From assembly GCA_029262275.1 (NCBI GenBank), contig JAJCZS010000022.1:18511-82510 (forward strand): a stretch of DNA of 64,000 bases, in the 5' to 3' direction. This DNA comes from Deltaproteobacteria bacterium. GTDB lineage: Bacteria; Desulfobacterota_D; UBA1144; Nemesobacterales; UBA2774. The translations under genes and the position numbers were made by a program. Shown one piece after another: positions 40,854 to 48,697 of the stretch. The notes beneath the pieces are model-generated. The model did not search any database, was not told the origin of the DNA, and saw only the letters and a list, made by a program, of their open reading frames with translations. Position 1 is the stretch's first letter. The number at the start of each line of letters is the position of its first letter.

Positions 40854-41069
40854 ATGATCGAAGATAGATTGAAAGTGTCGGGTGAGATGTTTAAAAAGAT
40901 TTTATCTCATATGGATTCTCTCACAAGAAAAGAACTCTTAGAACTACAAGCTGAGAGCAAAGTGACCTCAGAGGAACAATGTTCTCCAGCACTCTACCAT
41001 GTACTTCAAGCTCTTAATGAACTTGCCAAGGTAGAGTTGGTGAATAGGGATTTAATGGATAGCTTCTAA
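40854..41069 (+). CDS. Small protein divergent from the CI-type repressor
   Basis: 71 aa, mostly helical (KVSGEMFKKILSHMDSLTRKELLELQAESKV, then YHVLQALNELAKVELVNRDLMDSF). No membrane or signal segment. GGGGGTAC precedes the ATG. Its position opposite a repressor gene, as with cro or antirepressor genes, suggests that it is the regulated gene of the pair, perhaps a regulator itself. No family is recognised. Confidence 0.6.
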   Translation: MIEDRLKVSGEMFKKILSHMDSLTRKELLELQAESKVTSEEQCSPALYHVLQALNELAKVELVNRDLMDSF

Positions 41070-41279
41070 ATCGCTATCTATTAGATAGAATCTCTATTTG
41101 CTGATATTAGGCTTGTTCAGTGTGGATACTTATAATATTTATTCGTAGTTGTGAGAGTTTATTTGCTATTTCATAATATTTGCTCTTATAGCTTGGCATT
41201 TAGTGTGATTAATCATTATAATAAGACTAAAGCTGGTTGTGATCTTGTTGAGTTTTAATTTTTCTTAATCGGAGATATC

Positions 41280-41666
41280 ATGAAGAACTATAGAAATACT
41301 CTATTTCTAATTATAATAGTAATCATGTCACTTACGGGTACATCTTGTAATCAGAACAATGATGATGGTCTTGAGGAGAGAATAGAGGAGACCAAGCACT
41401 TGCAAAGCCACCGAAGAGAAATAATGGACGGCATGCTCGACGGCGGTCTTGCTACGAGAATTGAGAACCCTAATAGTCAACCCTATATATATGTTACAGA
41501 GCCCTTTTTTATGCTTCCATCGTCAGACCAGGCATCTTTAATGAACGTAATCTGGTATTACTATATAACTGAGGATAGAGCGGTAGATGTGGTTACGATT
41601 TATGATAACAACACTGGGGAGCAAAAAGGCACGTTTGGCACAAAAGGGCTACTAATGTCGGAGTAA
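41280..41666 (+). CDS. Lipoprotein of the local YVT family (copy 1)
   Basis: 128 aa, lipobox around TGTSC with Cys23. The conserved part is YIYVTEPFFMLPSSDQASLMNVIWYY followed by VTIYDNNTGEQKGTFGTKGLLM. The protein of 45125-45529 shares the same order (VYVTAHFYTAPNVDKQAILEVLL, FYLYDAKSGDEVGIYDSEGLK), so the two are paralogues. CGGAG precedes the ATG. It is 4 nt from the SRAP gene, so both are probably cotranscribed. Function unknown. Confidence 0.7.
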   Translation: MKNYRNTLFLIIIVIMSLTGTSCNQNNDDGLEERIEETKHLQSHRREIMDGMLDGGLATRIENPNSQPYIYVTEPFFMLPSSDQASLMNVIWYYYITEDRAVDVVTIYDNNTGEQKGTFGTKGLLMSE

Positions 41667-41670
41667 TTGG

Positions 41671-42345
41671 ATGTGTGGTAGATTTACTAAAAAGAGCAGT
41701 AAAGAAGATCTTCGAAAACGATTTGGTTTCAATGACACCTCTGAAGACACATTATTTGAACCACGCTACAACATTGCACCTTCCCAAGAACAACCAGTTT
41801 TAATAGTTTCTCAAGACAAGCGAATTGTTACTATGATGAAATGGGGACTTGTTCCACATTGGTCTAAGGATCCTAAAATCGGGTTTAAGATGATAAATGC
41901 CCGCTCTGAAGGGATCCATGAAAAACCCAGCTTCAAAACCCCACTTAGAGAAAGACGGTGCCTAGTATTGGCTGATGGATTTTATGAGTGGCATAAACCT
42001 GATAAGAAAACCAAAATTCCCTACTACTTCAAACTCAAATCTAATGAGCCGTTTGCATTCGCCGGGCTGTGGGATGTCTGGGAAAAAGATGGGCAAACCC
42101 TTAAGACTTTTACCATAATAACCACTACTCCTAACCAACTAATGGAGCCTATACATGGCCGTATGCCTGTAATATTAGAGGAGAAGGATGAAGCTAAGTG
42201 GCTTGACCCTGAAATTAGAAAGCCCAGTGATTTGATTCCGCTTTTAAAGCCCTATGCTTCAGATGAGATGGAATGTTTTAGAGTGTCTACAATTGTTAAT
42301 TCTCCAAAAAATGATGTTCCCGAGTGCCTGATCCCCGCCAGTTAG
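41671..42345 (+). CDS. SRAP-family DNA-protein crosslink protein (YedK/HMCES-like)
   Basis: 224 aa. After Met removal Cys2 (MCGRFTKK) is the residue that crosslinks to abasic sites. PRYNIAPSQEQPV, MKWGLVPHW, INARSEGI, ADGFYEWHKP and PIHGRMPVIL follow the family. It shields abasic sites in single-stranded DNA. Length is typical. It follows the YVT lipoprotein gene by 4 nt, an unusual partner. No LexA-type box was recognised upstream. Confidence 0.93.
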   Translation: MCGRFTKKSSKEDLRKRFGFNDTSEDTLFEPRYNIAPSQEQPVLIVSQDKRIVTMMKWGLVPHWSKDPKIGFKMINARSEGIHEKPSFKTPLRERRCLVLADGFYEWHKPDKKTKIPYYFKLKSNEPFAFAGLWDVWEKDGQTLKTFTIITTTPNQLMEPIHGRMPVILEEKDEAKWLDPEIRKPSDLIPLLKPYASDEMECFRVSTIVNSPKNDVPECLIPAS

Positions 42346-42428
42346 GAATTTCATAATATTCTCTTTACAATTTTTGTTATACCCTTAATACTTTCCTTAT
42401 GTGCTAGTTTATACCGGAGGACCAAGGA

Positions 42429-42857
42429 ATGCTTAGAATTATAGTCATAGTAATAATTGTGGTTTTAATAGGAATTCAGTTTGTTCCTGTGAGCAAAACG
42501 AATCCGCCTGTGACAGGAGAAATTCAAGCGCCTGCAGAAGTGATGGAAATCCTTCGAACCTCATGCTATGACTGTCATTCAAATGAATCCGAATGGCCTT
42601 GGTACTCGAATGTTGCTCCAGTTTCTTGGCTTGTTATAAGTGATGTTAATGAGGCAAGAGAGCATCTAAATTTCTCGGAGTGGGATTCTTATAGTGCTGA
42701 AGATAAGGCTGAAGACATAGAAGAGATATGGGAAGAAATAGAAGAAGGAGAAATGCCTCTTTGGTTCTATTTGCCGCTTCACCCAGAGGCGAGACTCTCA
42801 GATGCTCAAAAAGAGATTATAAGAAAATGGGTTGAGTCAGGTGGACCAGAGTCATAG
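42429..42857 (+). CDS. Haem-binding-domain protein with CxxCH
   Basis: 142 aa. An N-terminal anchor (about 3-20) is followed by the motif CYDCH (Cys46 to His50) in SCYDCHSNE, then WYSNVAPVSWLVISDV and, near the C-terminus, GEMPLWFYLPLHPEARLS with a Met and a His. This is the Haem_bd pattern. It should carry one c-type haem in the periplasm. ACCGGAGGACCAAGGA before the ATG gives a clear ribosome site. Electron partner unknown; the haem peroxidase and the cytochrome c at 57087 are other haem proteins in the window. Confidence 0.88.
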   Translation: MLRIIVIVIIVVLIGIQFVPVSKTNPPVTGEIQAPAEVMEILRTSCYDCHSNESEWPWYSNVAPVSWLVISDVNEAREHLNFSEWDSYSAEDKAEDIEEIWEEIEEGEMPLWFYLPLHPEARLSDAQKEIIRKWVESGGPES

Positions 42858-42865
42858 TCGATTTT

Positions 42866-43507
42866 TCATCTAGGGATGTCATTATTTTCTCTACCTTCCA
42901 TGATTTGACGAAATCCCTCTTCACTTATATAGAGTATCGACAGAATACACTTAGAGTTCTCTCCCCTTAGTAATAACTGTATGTCTGATCCAGGAAGATC
43001 CCACTGTGCTGCGTATAGCAGCTCACCATTGCAGACTACGTCACTTGTTTTCTCGGGATCGATTCTCTTGGAAGGGTCTTTCTGCTGTATAGTGTCAATA
43101 ACTGTCCTGCCATACTGTTTTTTAAGCTCTTTCTTAATAATCTCATATTGTTCTATATATTCGTCGTTTGTCTTATGTTCATCTGAAAAGAAAGAGCTTG
43201 CACGGACCAGTTCATCATCTCTAAATGTATATCCTATTTTACTATTCATGCCCATCATTGTTGTGTGATAATCAATCTTTTTGTCTGATTCAAATACAAT
43301 CTCTCCCTGTTCATTGCTCTTGACCTCTTCTTTGGACATTCCCCATTTAGCTTTTCTAAAATCATATTCATTATTACCAATATTCTCAGGACTAGCTTCG
43401 TTTGTGGTTTCTTCCGATTGATCTCTGTTTTGCAGAGGGTTATTTGAGCAGCTGTAGCTAAAAAATATAAATGTAATAAGAACTAAGAATTTATAATGAT
43501 TCTTCAA
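42866..43507 (-). CDS. Lipoprotein of the WGMS-EEV family (copy 1)
   Basis: 213 aa. The lipobox ends YSC (Cys20), and the linker is Glu/Asn-rich. The conserved start is YDFRKAKWGMSKEEVKSNE, then IGYTFRDDELVRASSFF, IKKELKKQYGRTV and CNGELLYAAQW. Homologues at 47244 and 50923 share DFR-AKWGMS-EEV and the later strand pattern. Such modules occur in uncharacterised secreted proteins. It is convergent with the haem-binding gene. Function unknown. Confidence 0.7.
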   Translation of the reverse strand: MKNHYKFLVLITFIFFSYSCSNNPLQNRDQSEETTNEASPENIGNNEYDFRKAKWGMSKEEVKSNEQGEIVFESDKKIDYHTTMMGMNSKIGYTFRDDELVRASSFFSDEHKTNDEYIEQYEIIKKELKKQYGRTVIDTIQQKDPSKRIDPEKTSDVVCNGELLYAAQWDLPGSDIQLLLRGENSKCILSILYISEEGFRQIMEGRENNDIPR

Positions 43508-43571
43508 TCCAGATCTCCTTCTTATATAAATAAATTTAGATGATTGTACCTCACTTTATGGAACTCTAATA

Positions 43572-43985
43572 TTATTGGTCTACGTATTTAAATTTAGAGC
43601 GGATGTTTTGTATATATTCTTTACGATTTTCTCTTATTTTTGCCATCTCTTCGGCAGGGGCTTTAGTGTCAGGGTCATATTTGGCTCCCCAAACTACAAT
43701 TTCTAATATTATAGGTACCAAATCAAGACACTTATTGGTGGGAGAATATATAAATTGCTTCTTGTTATCTGGATCTCTTTTTTTGGAGATGATTCCTTCA
43801 CTCTCAAGCTTCTTTAGTCTGTCGGCTAATATATTAGTTGAAATGGCTTCTTCAGATTCTAGAAACTCGTTATAGTGCTTCTTATCAAAATGCAGGATGT
43901 CTCTGAGTATAAGTAAGCTCCACTTATCTCCGAAGATTTCTAATGAAAAAAATATAGGGCAATTTTTCCCCTCTCCGTCCTTCAT
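43572..43985 (-). CDS. HxlR-family transcriptional regulator
   Basis: 137 aa. CPIFFSLEIFGDKWSLLILRDILHFDKKHYNEFL near the start and ISTNILADRLKKLESEGIISKKRDPDNKKQFIYSPT are the family's winged-helix pattern. The Cys9 next to a Pro-Ile stretch is the usual redox-sensing position, so thiol or aldehyde stress sensing is possible. It is divergent from a VOC gene at 44081, and two CTTG-CAAG palindromes lie between them, so it probably regulates both. No sensor partner is needed. Confidence 0.9.
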   Translation of the reverse strand: MKDGEGKNCPIFFSLEIFGDKWSLLILRDILHFDKKHYNEFLESEEAISTNILADRLKKLESEGIISKKRDPDNKKQFIYSPTNKCLDLVPIILEIVVWGAKYDPDTKAPAEEMAKIRENRKEYIQNIRSKFKYVDQ

Positions 43986-44005
43986 AATAAAATTATATCA
44001 AATAG

Positions 44006-44020
44006 CTTGCATTTTACAAG
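44006..44020. promoter_or_regulatory. HxlR-type operator 1
   Basis: CTTGCATTTTACAAG: CTTG/CAAG half-sites with an 11-nt span between their outer Cs, close to the perfect copy at 44043. Confidence 0.6.
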
Positions 44021-44042
44021 TTATTGTGATATTTTTGTTTTG

Positions 44043-44057
44043 CTTGCATAATGCAAG
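44043..44057. promoter_or_regulatory. HxlR-type operator 2
   Basis: CTTGCAT-A-ATGCAAG is a perfect 15-bp inverted repeat, 24-38 nt before the VOC start. The two copies lie 37 bp apart centre to centre. Confidence 0.7.
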
Positions 44058-44080
44058 TAAAAAAATCAGGAGGCAGTATG

Positions 44081-44446
44081 ATGCAAAACAGAGTCGTATG
44101 GTTTGATATACCAGTAAGTGATCTGGATAGGGCAAAAGAGTTCTACTCCAAAGTTTTTGAAGTTGAGTTCATTGACAACGAAATGGGCCCCAACAGGATG
44201 TCGATGTTTCCCTTTGAGCCAGGAATGGCCTCAGGGTGTCTTGTTCAGGGACCTGATTATAAGCCTAGCGCTGAGGGCTCGGTAGTGTATTTAAACGGGG
44301 GAGAAGATCTCTCTGTGCCGCTATCCAAAGTTGAGGCAGCAGGTGGAAAGGTGGTGCTGGATAAAATGAGTATTGGTGAGTATGGGTTTATTGCTTATTT
44401 CTTAGATACAGAGGGAAATAAGATAGCTGTACACAGTATGTCTTGA
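44081..44446 (+). CDS. VOC (glyoxalase/dioxygenase-like) protein
   Basis: 121 aa from ATG 44081, seven nt after AGGAGG; ATG 44078 is the alternative. The betaalphabetabetabeta module reads RVVWFDIPVSDLDRAKEFYSKVFEVEF, then SGCLVQGPDYKPSAEGSVVYLNGGEDL and IGEYGFIAYFLDTEGNKIAVHS. Members are metal-dependent lyases or resistance proteins; metal ligands His/Glu at the usual sites cannot be fixed here. It is divergent from HxlR with the operators between. A palindrome follows the stop. Confidence 0.88.
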   Translation: MQNRVVWFDIPVSDLDRAKEFYSKVFEVEFIDNEMGPNRMSMFPFEPGMASGCLVQGPDYKPSAEGSVVYLNGGEDLSVPLSKVEAAGGKVVLDKMSIGEYGFIAYFLDTEGNKIAVHSMS

Positions 44447-44469
44447 TAATTTGTAGAGTTAAATCTAGA

Positions 44470-44490
44470 TTGCTTCCGGAAGCAAGTTTT
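44470..44490 (+). terminator. Probable terminator of the VOC gene
   Basis: TTGCTTCC (44470-44477) / GGAAGCAA (44478-44485) forms a tight hairpin, then GTTTTG follows. Confidence 0.6.
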
Positions 44491-44525
44491 GTTGTGCAAG
44501 CAGATAGTTAGGACTGCTTTCTATA

Positions 44526-44828
44526 CTAGCTGTCCTTAAACATATAGGGAGTTGTACCTTCGGTTAGAATTCTAAAGAACCTTATTATGTTTACCTCATA
44601 CATATGTAGAAAACGGGCGAATATTTCAAAGCGTCTGGATGTTAACTTAGATTTACAAAGAACCTCAAGCTGGTCCCCGGTTACCTCTCCAGAGAGTTCT
44701 ACCAGTGCCTCTTTTGGCTCTGCCTTATGACCTAGATGAAAATTGCATATTATATTGCCGTCCATGACCATACTGATTTCATCAACGGTTAAAACAAGGT
44801 CGCCAAGCGTAATTGAGTTCTTATCCAT
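44526..44828 (-). CDS. Small protein, unknown
   Basis: 100 aa, no signal peptide, no membrane span. The sequence reads as an alpha+beta domain: SITLGDLVLTVDEISMVMDGNIICNFHLGHKAEPKEALVELSGEVTGDQLEVLCKSKL then a helical end (RFEIFARFLHMYEVNIIRFFRIL). No family is recognised. There is no good ribosome site before ATG 44828. It begins a block of minus-strand genes with the two genes after it. Role unknown. Confidence 0.5.
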   Translation of the reverse strand: MDKNSITLGDLVLTVDEISMVMDGNIICNFHLGHKAEPKEALVELSGEVTGDQLEVLCKSKLTSRRFEIFARFLHMYEVNIIRFFRILTEGTTPYMFKDS

Positions 44829-44905
44829 TTTTATGCTCGTTAAAATTCAAAGTTCTATAGAATTTGTAAAGTATTTTATACTACGAGTGATTTTATGGCT
44901 AGATT

Positions 44906-45109
44906 TTACCTCAGTGGCTGCTCACTTTGAGTTCCAGTTTCTTCAACAAGCTCTGAATCCTCGGCGTTCTGAAAAGACAGTGCATAAACCAACATAACAA
45001 CTACGCCTAAAATGATTAGAAGCCACATAGCTTTTTTTCTACCTCTTTGAGAAATACTAGAGCCGCTTTTTGTATTCTGATGATGTTTGCGTTTTTTAGA
45101 GTGCGTCAT
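44906..45109 (-). CDS. Small single-pass membrane protein
   Basis: 67 aa. A Lys/Arg-rich N-terminus (residues 1-26) precedes one hydrophobic helix (about 28-45) and an acidic C-terminus, giving a likely N-in topology. It lies 15 nt after the YVT-family gene at 45125, so the two are probably cotranscribed. AGGAAGAGC before the ATG is an acceptable ribosome site. No family is recognised. Such short basic-TM proteins are seen next to membrane proteins but carry no clear function. Confidence 0.55.
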   Translation of the reverse strand: MTHSKKRKHHQNTKSGSSISQRGRKKAMWLLIILGVVVMLVYALSFQNAEDSELVEETGTQSEQPLR

Positions 45110-45124
45110 TGTATATAGCTCTTC

Positions 45125-45529
45125 CTATTTTATCTTAAGCCCTTCGGAATCATATATTCCTACTTCATCGCCTGATTTTGCATCATATAAATAAAAGGAG
45201 CTTACTGCTGGATTGTTGGCCTTAAAATCTTTAAGCAATACCTCTAGGATCGCCTGTTTGTCTACATTTGGGGCAGTGTAAAAATGAGCAGTAACATAGA
45301 CTTTAGGTGGATTACTTTCTTGATCAATCTTCTCTAGAGTTCCATCTTTGATAAGGTTTTCAACTAAAAGTTGATCTTCTGTCATGCCAGGTTGTCCCTC
45401 AGTTGTGCTTGGAGCCTCGACCTGACTTGTTTGAGAAGACATCATCTCTTGTGATTTATCTGTTGATTTAAAATAAAAGTATCCTGCAATTACAACTAAT
45501 GCTGCTATCATAAGTACTCTTCGTGACAT
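45125..45529 (-). CDS. Membrane-anchored YVT-family protein (copy 2)
   Basis: 134 aa. An N-terminal helix (about 4-18) anchors the protein; there is no lipobox, in contrast to copy 1 at 41280. The shared core is VYVTAHFYTAPNVDKQAILEVLL and FYLYDAKSGDEVGIYDSEGLK, which aligns with IYVTEPFFMLPSSDQASLMNVIW and VVTIYDNNTGEQKGTF in copy 1. Gln/Ser/Thr-rich linker in between. It is in an operon with the small membrane gene at 44906. Function unknown; the pair suggests a local duplication. Confidence 0.7.
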   Translation of the reverse strand: MSRRVLMIAALVVIAGYFYFKSTDKSQEMMSSQTSQVEAPSTTEGQPGMTEDQLLVENLIKDGTLEKIDQESNPPKVYVTAHFYTAPNVDKQAILEVLLKDFKANNPAVSSFYLYDAKSGDEVGIYDSEGLKIK

Positions 45530-45640
45530 AGGGCAAGCCTCCTTTGTTAAATAACAACATAAACTATATATAATCTGGGAAGAAAACTCTATATAGCGCG
45601 ATAGTTCTCTAGAGATTTATGAAAGGACCATTTTTTTGTA

Positions 45641-46114
45641 CTAATTAAGAAAAGATTTGCAGTTGGGTACTTCTATTACTTTGCCGATGACATCGCTATT
45701 GTTCTTTAGGAGGTTCGTGACGATATTTTGGAAATCATTCTCGACCACCACGTCATCAACACGGAGTTTGCAGGTCTTGGGGTTTAAGTTCCCAGTTGAG
45801 TTAATAAAGATAGTCCTATCATATACAGTAAAGTTAAAGGGTTCTCCGGCTACCTGACGGTTACGCAGAGCAGCTCTTCCTTGAACTGTATAGTGGTTAT
45901 TCTCAGCTGGTTCTATTGTTACCGATTTTAGGGTTCCTTTTTTTTCATTGCCTAAACAATGAGTGAGACAAAAAAGTGTTAGGTGTTCATCAAGAGGGGT
46001 TTCTTTAATAACCTTAGCTGTAATGTCTTTTGAATAAACTTGTACTGGGTTTAGTACAAATAAAATGCTGAGTAAAAAAATAGCAAAATGAAAATTCGAT
46101 ATTGATTTTGTCAT
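45641..46114 (-). CDS. Exported protein, unknown
   Basis: 157 aa. Signal peptide (about 8-27, cleavage after VYS). The mature part has four Cys (LFCLTHCLGNE, KTCKLRV, NCKSF) and beta-rich stretches HYTVQGRAALRNRQVAGEPFNFTVYDRTIFIN. No family is recognised. The start is odd: the T run of the upstream terminator hairpin runs into ATG with only T residues before it, so no ribosome site exists. The gene may be expressed only by read-through of that terminator. Confidence 0.55.
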   Translation of the reverse strand: MTKSISNFHFAIFLLSILFVLNPVQVYSKDITAKVIKETPLDEHLTLFCLTHCLGNEKKGTLKSVTIEPAENNHYTVQGRAALRNRQVAGEPFNFTVYDRTIFINSTGNLNPKTCKLRVDDVVVENDFQNIVTNLLKNNSDVIGKVIEVPNCKSFLN

Positions 46115-46145
46115 AAAAAAATAGGGGCGGATAGAGCCCGCCCCT
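46114..46145 (-). terminator. Terminator abutting the next start codon
   Basis: On the minus strand AGGGGCGG (46138-46145 side) pairs with CCGCCCCT (46123-46130 side) and is followed by T7, whose last T is the base before ATG of the 45641 gene. Confidence 0.8.
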
Positions 46146-46160
46146 GGTTTCTCTATACTT

Positions 46161-46628
46161 TTACTGAGGTGCTTTTTCTTTCATTTCTTTATGATGCTTT
46201 TTATATTTCTTCATCATTTTGTCTTTGCGGGCCTCTTTTGTTTCTTTAAGTGTTGTTAGCTGCTCTTGAGTAAGAACATCTCTCATTTCGAGTCCTCTGT
46301 CGAGCTTAATTCTCTTCATCTTATATTTAGAATCCCACATAACATCAAAAGCCTTTATTACATCTGCGCTGCTGGTTTCTTTGTTGGTCTTGGCATCTTT
46401 AAATGCAGCTTTCTTAGCCATAAAGTCTTCTCTGGCTTCTGTCATAGCAGGTTCATATTTGGTTGCTATGTCATTTAATTGAGTTTTCTGGTCATCAGTC
46501 AAATCCAACTTAGAGGTGATTTTCTCGTTTTCCCACCAATTCCAATTTTTTCCTTTATGATGGTCAGCTTGAGCTGAAAAACTAACAAAAAGTACTAATA
46601 AAAGGGGTAATATCATGTATCTCTTCAT
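46161..46628 (-). CDS. Spy/CpxP-like periplasmic protein
   Basis: 155 aa. The signal peptide is cleaved after AQA (about 21). The mature part is highly charged and helical, with LDLTDDQKTQLNDIATKY and LTQEQLTTLKETKEARKDK, the LTxxQ repeats of the Spy/CpxP family. Such proteins are periplasmic chaperones or stress sensors; whether this one binds unfolded protein or metal is not known. The His/Lys-rich ends (ADHHKGKNWNW, KYKKHHKEM) could bind metal. GGAGGCTTTAC precedes the ATG. A strong terminator follows the stop. Confidence 0.85.
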   Translation of the reverse strand: MKRYMILPLLLVLFVSFSAQADHHKGKNWNWWENEKITSKLDLTDDQKTQLNDIATKYEPAMTEAREDFMAKKAAFKDAKTNKETSSADVIKAFDVMWDSKYKMKRIKLDRGLEMRDVLTQEQLTTLKETKEARKDKMMKKYKKHHKEMKEKAPQ

Positions 46629-46749
46629 GTAAAGCCTCCGAAATATTGGTTTTGATCATATAAACACAAGAATAACAAAAAGGTTTCAGAAAACTACAAA
46701 AATTTATATGCTGTATAATATTATTAGAATTAAATACGGAGGAAAACTC

Positions 46750-47247
46750 ATGAAAAATCTACGATTTATACTAGTCCTACCTGCTATATTACTTATCACT
46801 ATTGCAATAGGATGCGACAGCGACGGCAGCGGTAATGCAAATGCTCAGCCATCAACCATGGAGAGAACGGATGCCATGGGCACAGTAAAGGCTCCATCTG
46901 CTCAAACCTGTCCTGCAAATATAATGATCGAAGGCCTTAAGTTTCAAGACGTTGTAACGCTTGAAATGATTCCCGCTCAGGGATTGATGGCAGAAGCCAC
47001 AATTACAAATTTAACGGCGGATACAACGGCTAAGTGCACCGGTATGGCAGATCCACCGCTTATTACAGAAGCTATGGGTTGCACAGTGAGCAGCTCAAAT
47101 ATTCCAGGGATTGAAGTAAATGACATCCTAGACATCTCGGTTGCTTTCTCATCTCAGGTTAAAGAAATTGAATTTGCAAACCTATCAGGCACATCAGGAC
47201 TTGAATGCGCTTTTGCAAACCTAGATACTATAAGCGCTACTAACTAG
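46750..47247 (+). CDS. Lipoprotein, unknown
   Basis: 165 aa from ATG 46750 (CGGAGGAAAACTC before it). The lipobox IAIGC gives Cys22 at the mature N-terminus, followed by a DSDGSGNANAQ linker very like that of the lipoprotein at 49436. The remainder is beta-rich with paired Cys (QTCPANIMIEGLKFQDVVTLEM, TAKCTGMADPPL, MGCTVSSSNIPG). No family is recognised. It overlaps the end of the convergent gene at 47244 by 4 nt. Confidence 0.65.
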   Translation: MKNLRFILVLPAILLITIAIGCDSDGSGNANAQPSTMERTDAMGTVKAPSAQTCPANIMIEGLKFQDVVTLEMIPAQGLMAEATITNLTADTTAKCTGMADPPLITEAMGCTVSSSNIPGIEVNDILDISVAFSSQVKEIEFANLSGTSGLECAFANLDTISATN

Positions 47248-47909
47248 AGCAGATCATGGAGCTGGTCTGAGAGCTCCTGATCAACAGGGATCTCAACGCT
47301 CTCATAAAATATTGATATCGTGCATTTCGGCTCTGCTGAGAACTTTTTGCTGTCTAATTCCAAAGACACATTGGTTTTCTTGTCTTTCGTTGGCCATATG
47401 TGTTGAAGGCCATGCTCTCCCCTGCAAATAGCCGCCGGGTCTTCATAGGGGTTGGCTTTAACCTCGTGGTTTTTGTATGAGGCAACTCCCTTTGCGGGCT
47501 CGCCTATCTCTTTTGTAAGCTTGTTTGTTCGTACTTTAAAGAGCTCAAGATAAGCATCAGGGCCATCCAAGGGTTCTCTTAGATGTATCACTACCATTCC
47601 TAGCCCTTTATCTCCGAAAACATATAGTAGGTCATATTCATATTCGATACTAGAAACTACAGGAGGGGTTACTTCTTCGCCTTCATATTCTACAACTTCG
47701 GCGGATTCAATCTCCATAGGAACCGGCTCTCCGCCAATTCTGTATGTGAGTATGTTGTCACCTTCTTTTATAAGCTCTGCGGTTTCAACTTTTTTAACTT
47801 GCTCCTTGCTCATACCCCATTTTGCCTCTCTCACATCGGGTTTGTCCCATATTGAGCAGGCTGTCGTGAAAAGTATTGTTGTAAGAAAGAGTAGGGCTCG
47901 TGTTCTCAT
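47244..47909 (-). CDS. Lipoprotein of the WGMS-EEV family (copy 2)
   Basis: 221 aa, lipobox TTAC (Cys18). The shared core starts DVREAKWGMSKEQVKKVETAE and continues with ITYELDLLY-type strands, LFKVRTNKLTKEIGEP and a CRGEHGLQHIW stretch, matching copies at 42866 and 50923. A Glu-rich region holds EVVEYEGEEVTPP. The gene ends inside the convergent lipoprotein gene by 4 nt. No ribosome site is clear. Function unknown. Confidence 0.7.
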   Translation of the reverse strand: MRTRALLFLTTILFTTACSIWDKPDVREAKWGMSKEQVKKVETAELIKEGDNILTYRIGGEPVPMEIESAEVVEYEGEEVTPPVVSSIEYEYDLLYVFGDKGLGMVVIHLREPLDGPDAYLELFKVRTNKLTKEIGEPAKGVASYKNHEVKANPYEDPAAICRGEHGLQHIWPTKDKKTNVSLELDSKKFSAEPKCTISIFYESVEIPVDQELSDQLHDLL

Positions 47910-47993
47910 GTTCTTATTTTGCCTCCGTATTTTGCTATAGAATATATTATCTGTGCGATTCTCTGATAAGCAAGAGCTTTAACTTGCACTGAA

Positions 47994-48644
47994 TCAAAAG
48001 AACCCTTTTATGCCTGATACTGTAAATTCAACTCCAATGCATATCAGAATAAAGCCCATAATGCGAGTTAATGCGTCTATGCCTGTTGGTCCCAGGATTT
48101 TTATAACTTTCGTTGAGCTTCTCAAAACAAGCCAGCAAATTATTACAGTAAGAAGTATCCCTAGTCCCACTACAAAATAGCCTGCTGTTCTAACAAGAAA
48201 GCCTTGTTTTTCTGAGATTTCTGCAGCCATGCTAATAATCACTGCTATAGATCCCGGACCGCTTAGCATTGGCATTGCAAGTGGAGTAAAAGCAAGCCCC
48301 TTTGCCTGCTCGTATGTAGTGATATGGGAAGTTTCATGTTCTGGGGAATTTGAAGGGAAAAGCATTCTAAATCCAAGAACCGTTATGATAAGTCCACCTG
48401 CAATTCTGAGTGCTGAGACACTTATGCCAAAGAAGCTTAGAATTAAAGCTCCTGCCAGCAAAAAAACAATCAGTATGCAAAACATATATATGCATGTTAG
48501 TTTTAGCAGCTTGTACTTCGATTTGGTATCTAGGTTTGAAGAAACTGCTAGGAAAACTGGGGCCGTGCTAAATGGGTTAGCTATTGGTAGTAGTCCAATT
48601 ACGACTATTGCTACGAAAGAAAAAAGCTCAGTTACAAATTGCAT
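47994..48644 (-). CDS. MarC-family integral membrane protein
   Basis: 216 aa with six hydrophobic segments. The hallmark stretch LPIANPFSTAPVFLAVSS is near the N-terminus, then ALRIAGGLIITVLGFRMLF and PLAMPMLSGPGSIAVIISM, LTRIMGFILICIGVEF. MarC/YchE proteins have no established substrate (earlier ties to multiple antibiotic resistance were not supported). Single gene. Length is normal. Confidence 0.92.
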   Translation of the reverse strand: MQFVTELFSFVAIVVIGLLPIANPFSTAPVFLAVSSNLDTKSKYKLLKLTCIYMFCILIVFLLAGALILSFFGISVSALRIAGGLIITVLGFRMLFPSNSPEHETSHITTYEQAKGLAFTPLAMPMLSGPGSIAVIISMAAEISEKQGFLVRTAGYFVVGLGILLTVIICWLVLRSSTKVIKILGPTGIDALTRIMGFILICIGVEFTVSGIKGFF

Positions 48645-48697
48645 AAATTATAATTCTCGACTCATAAATTTTCTTTGCTTCTATTATTATAGTTGAT

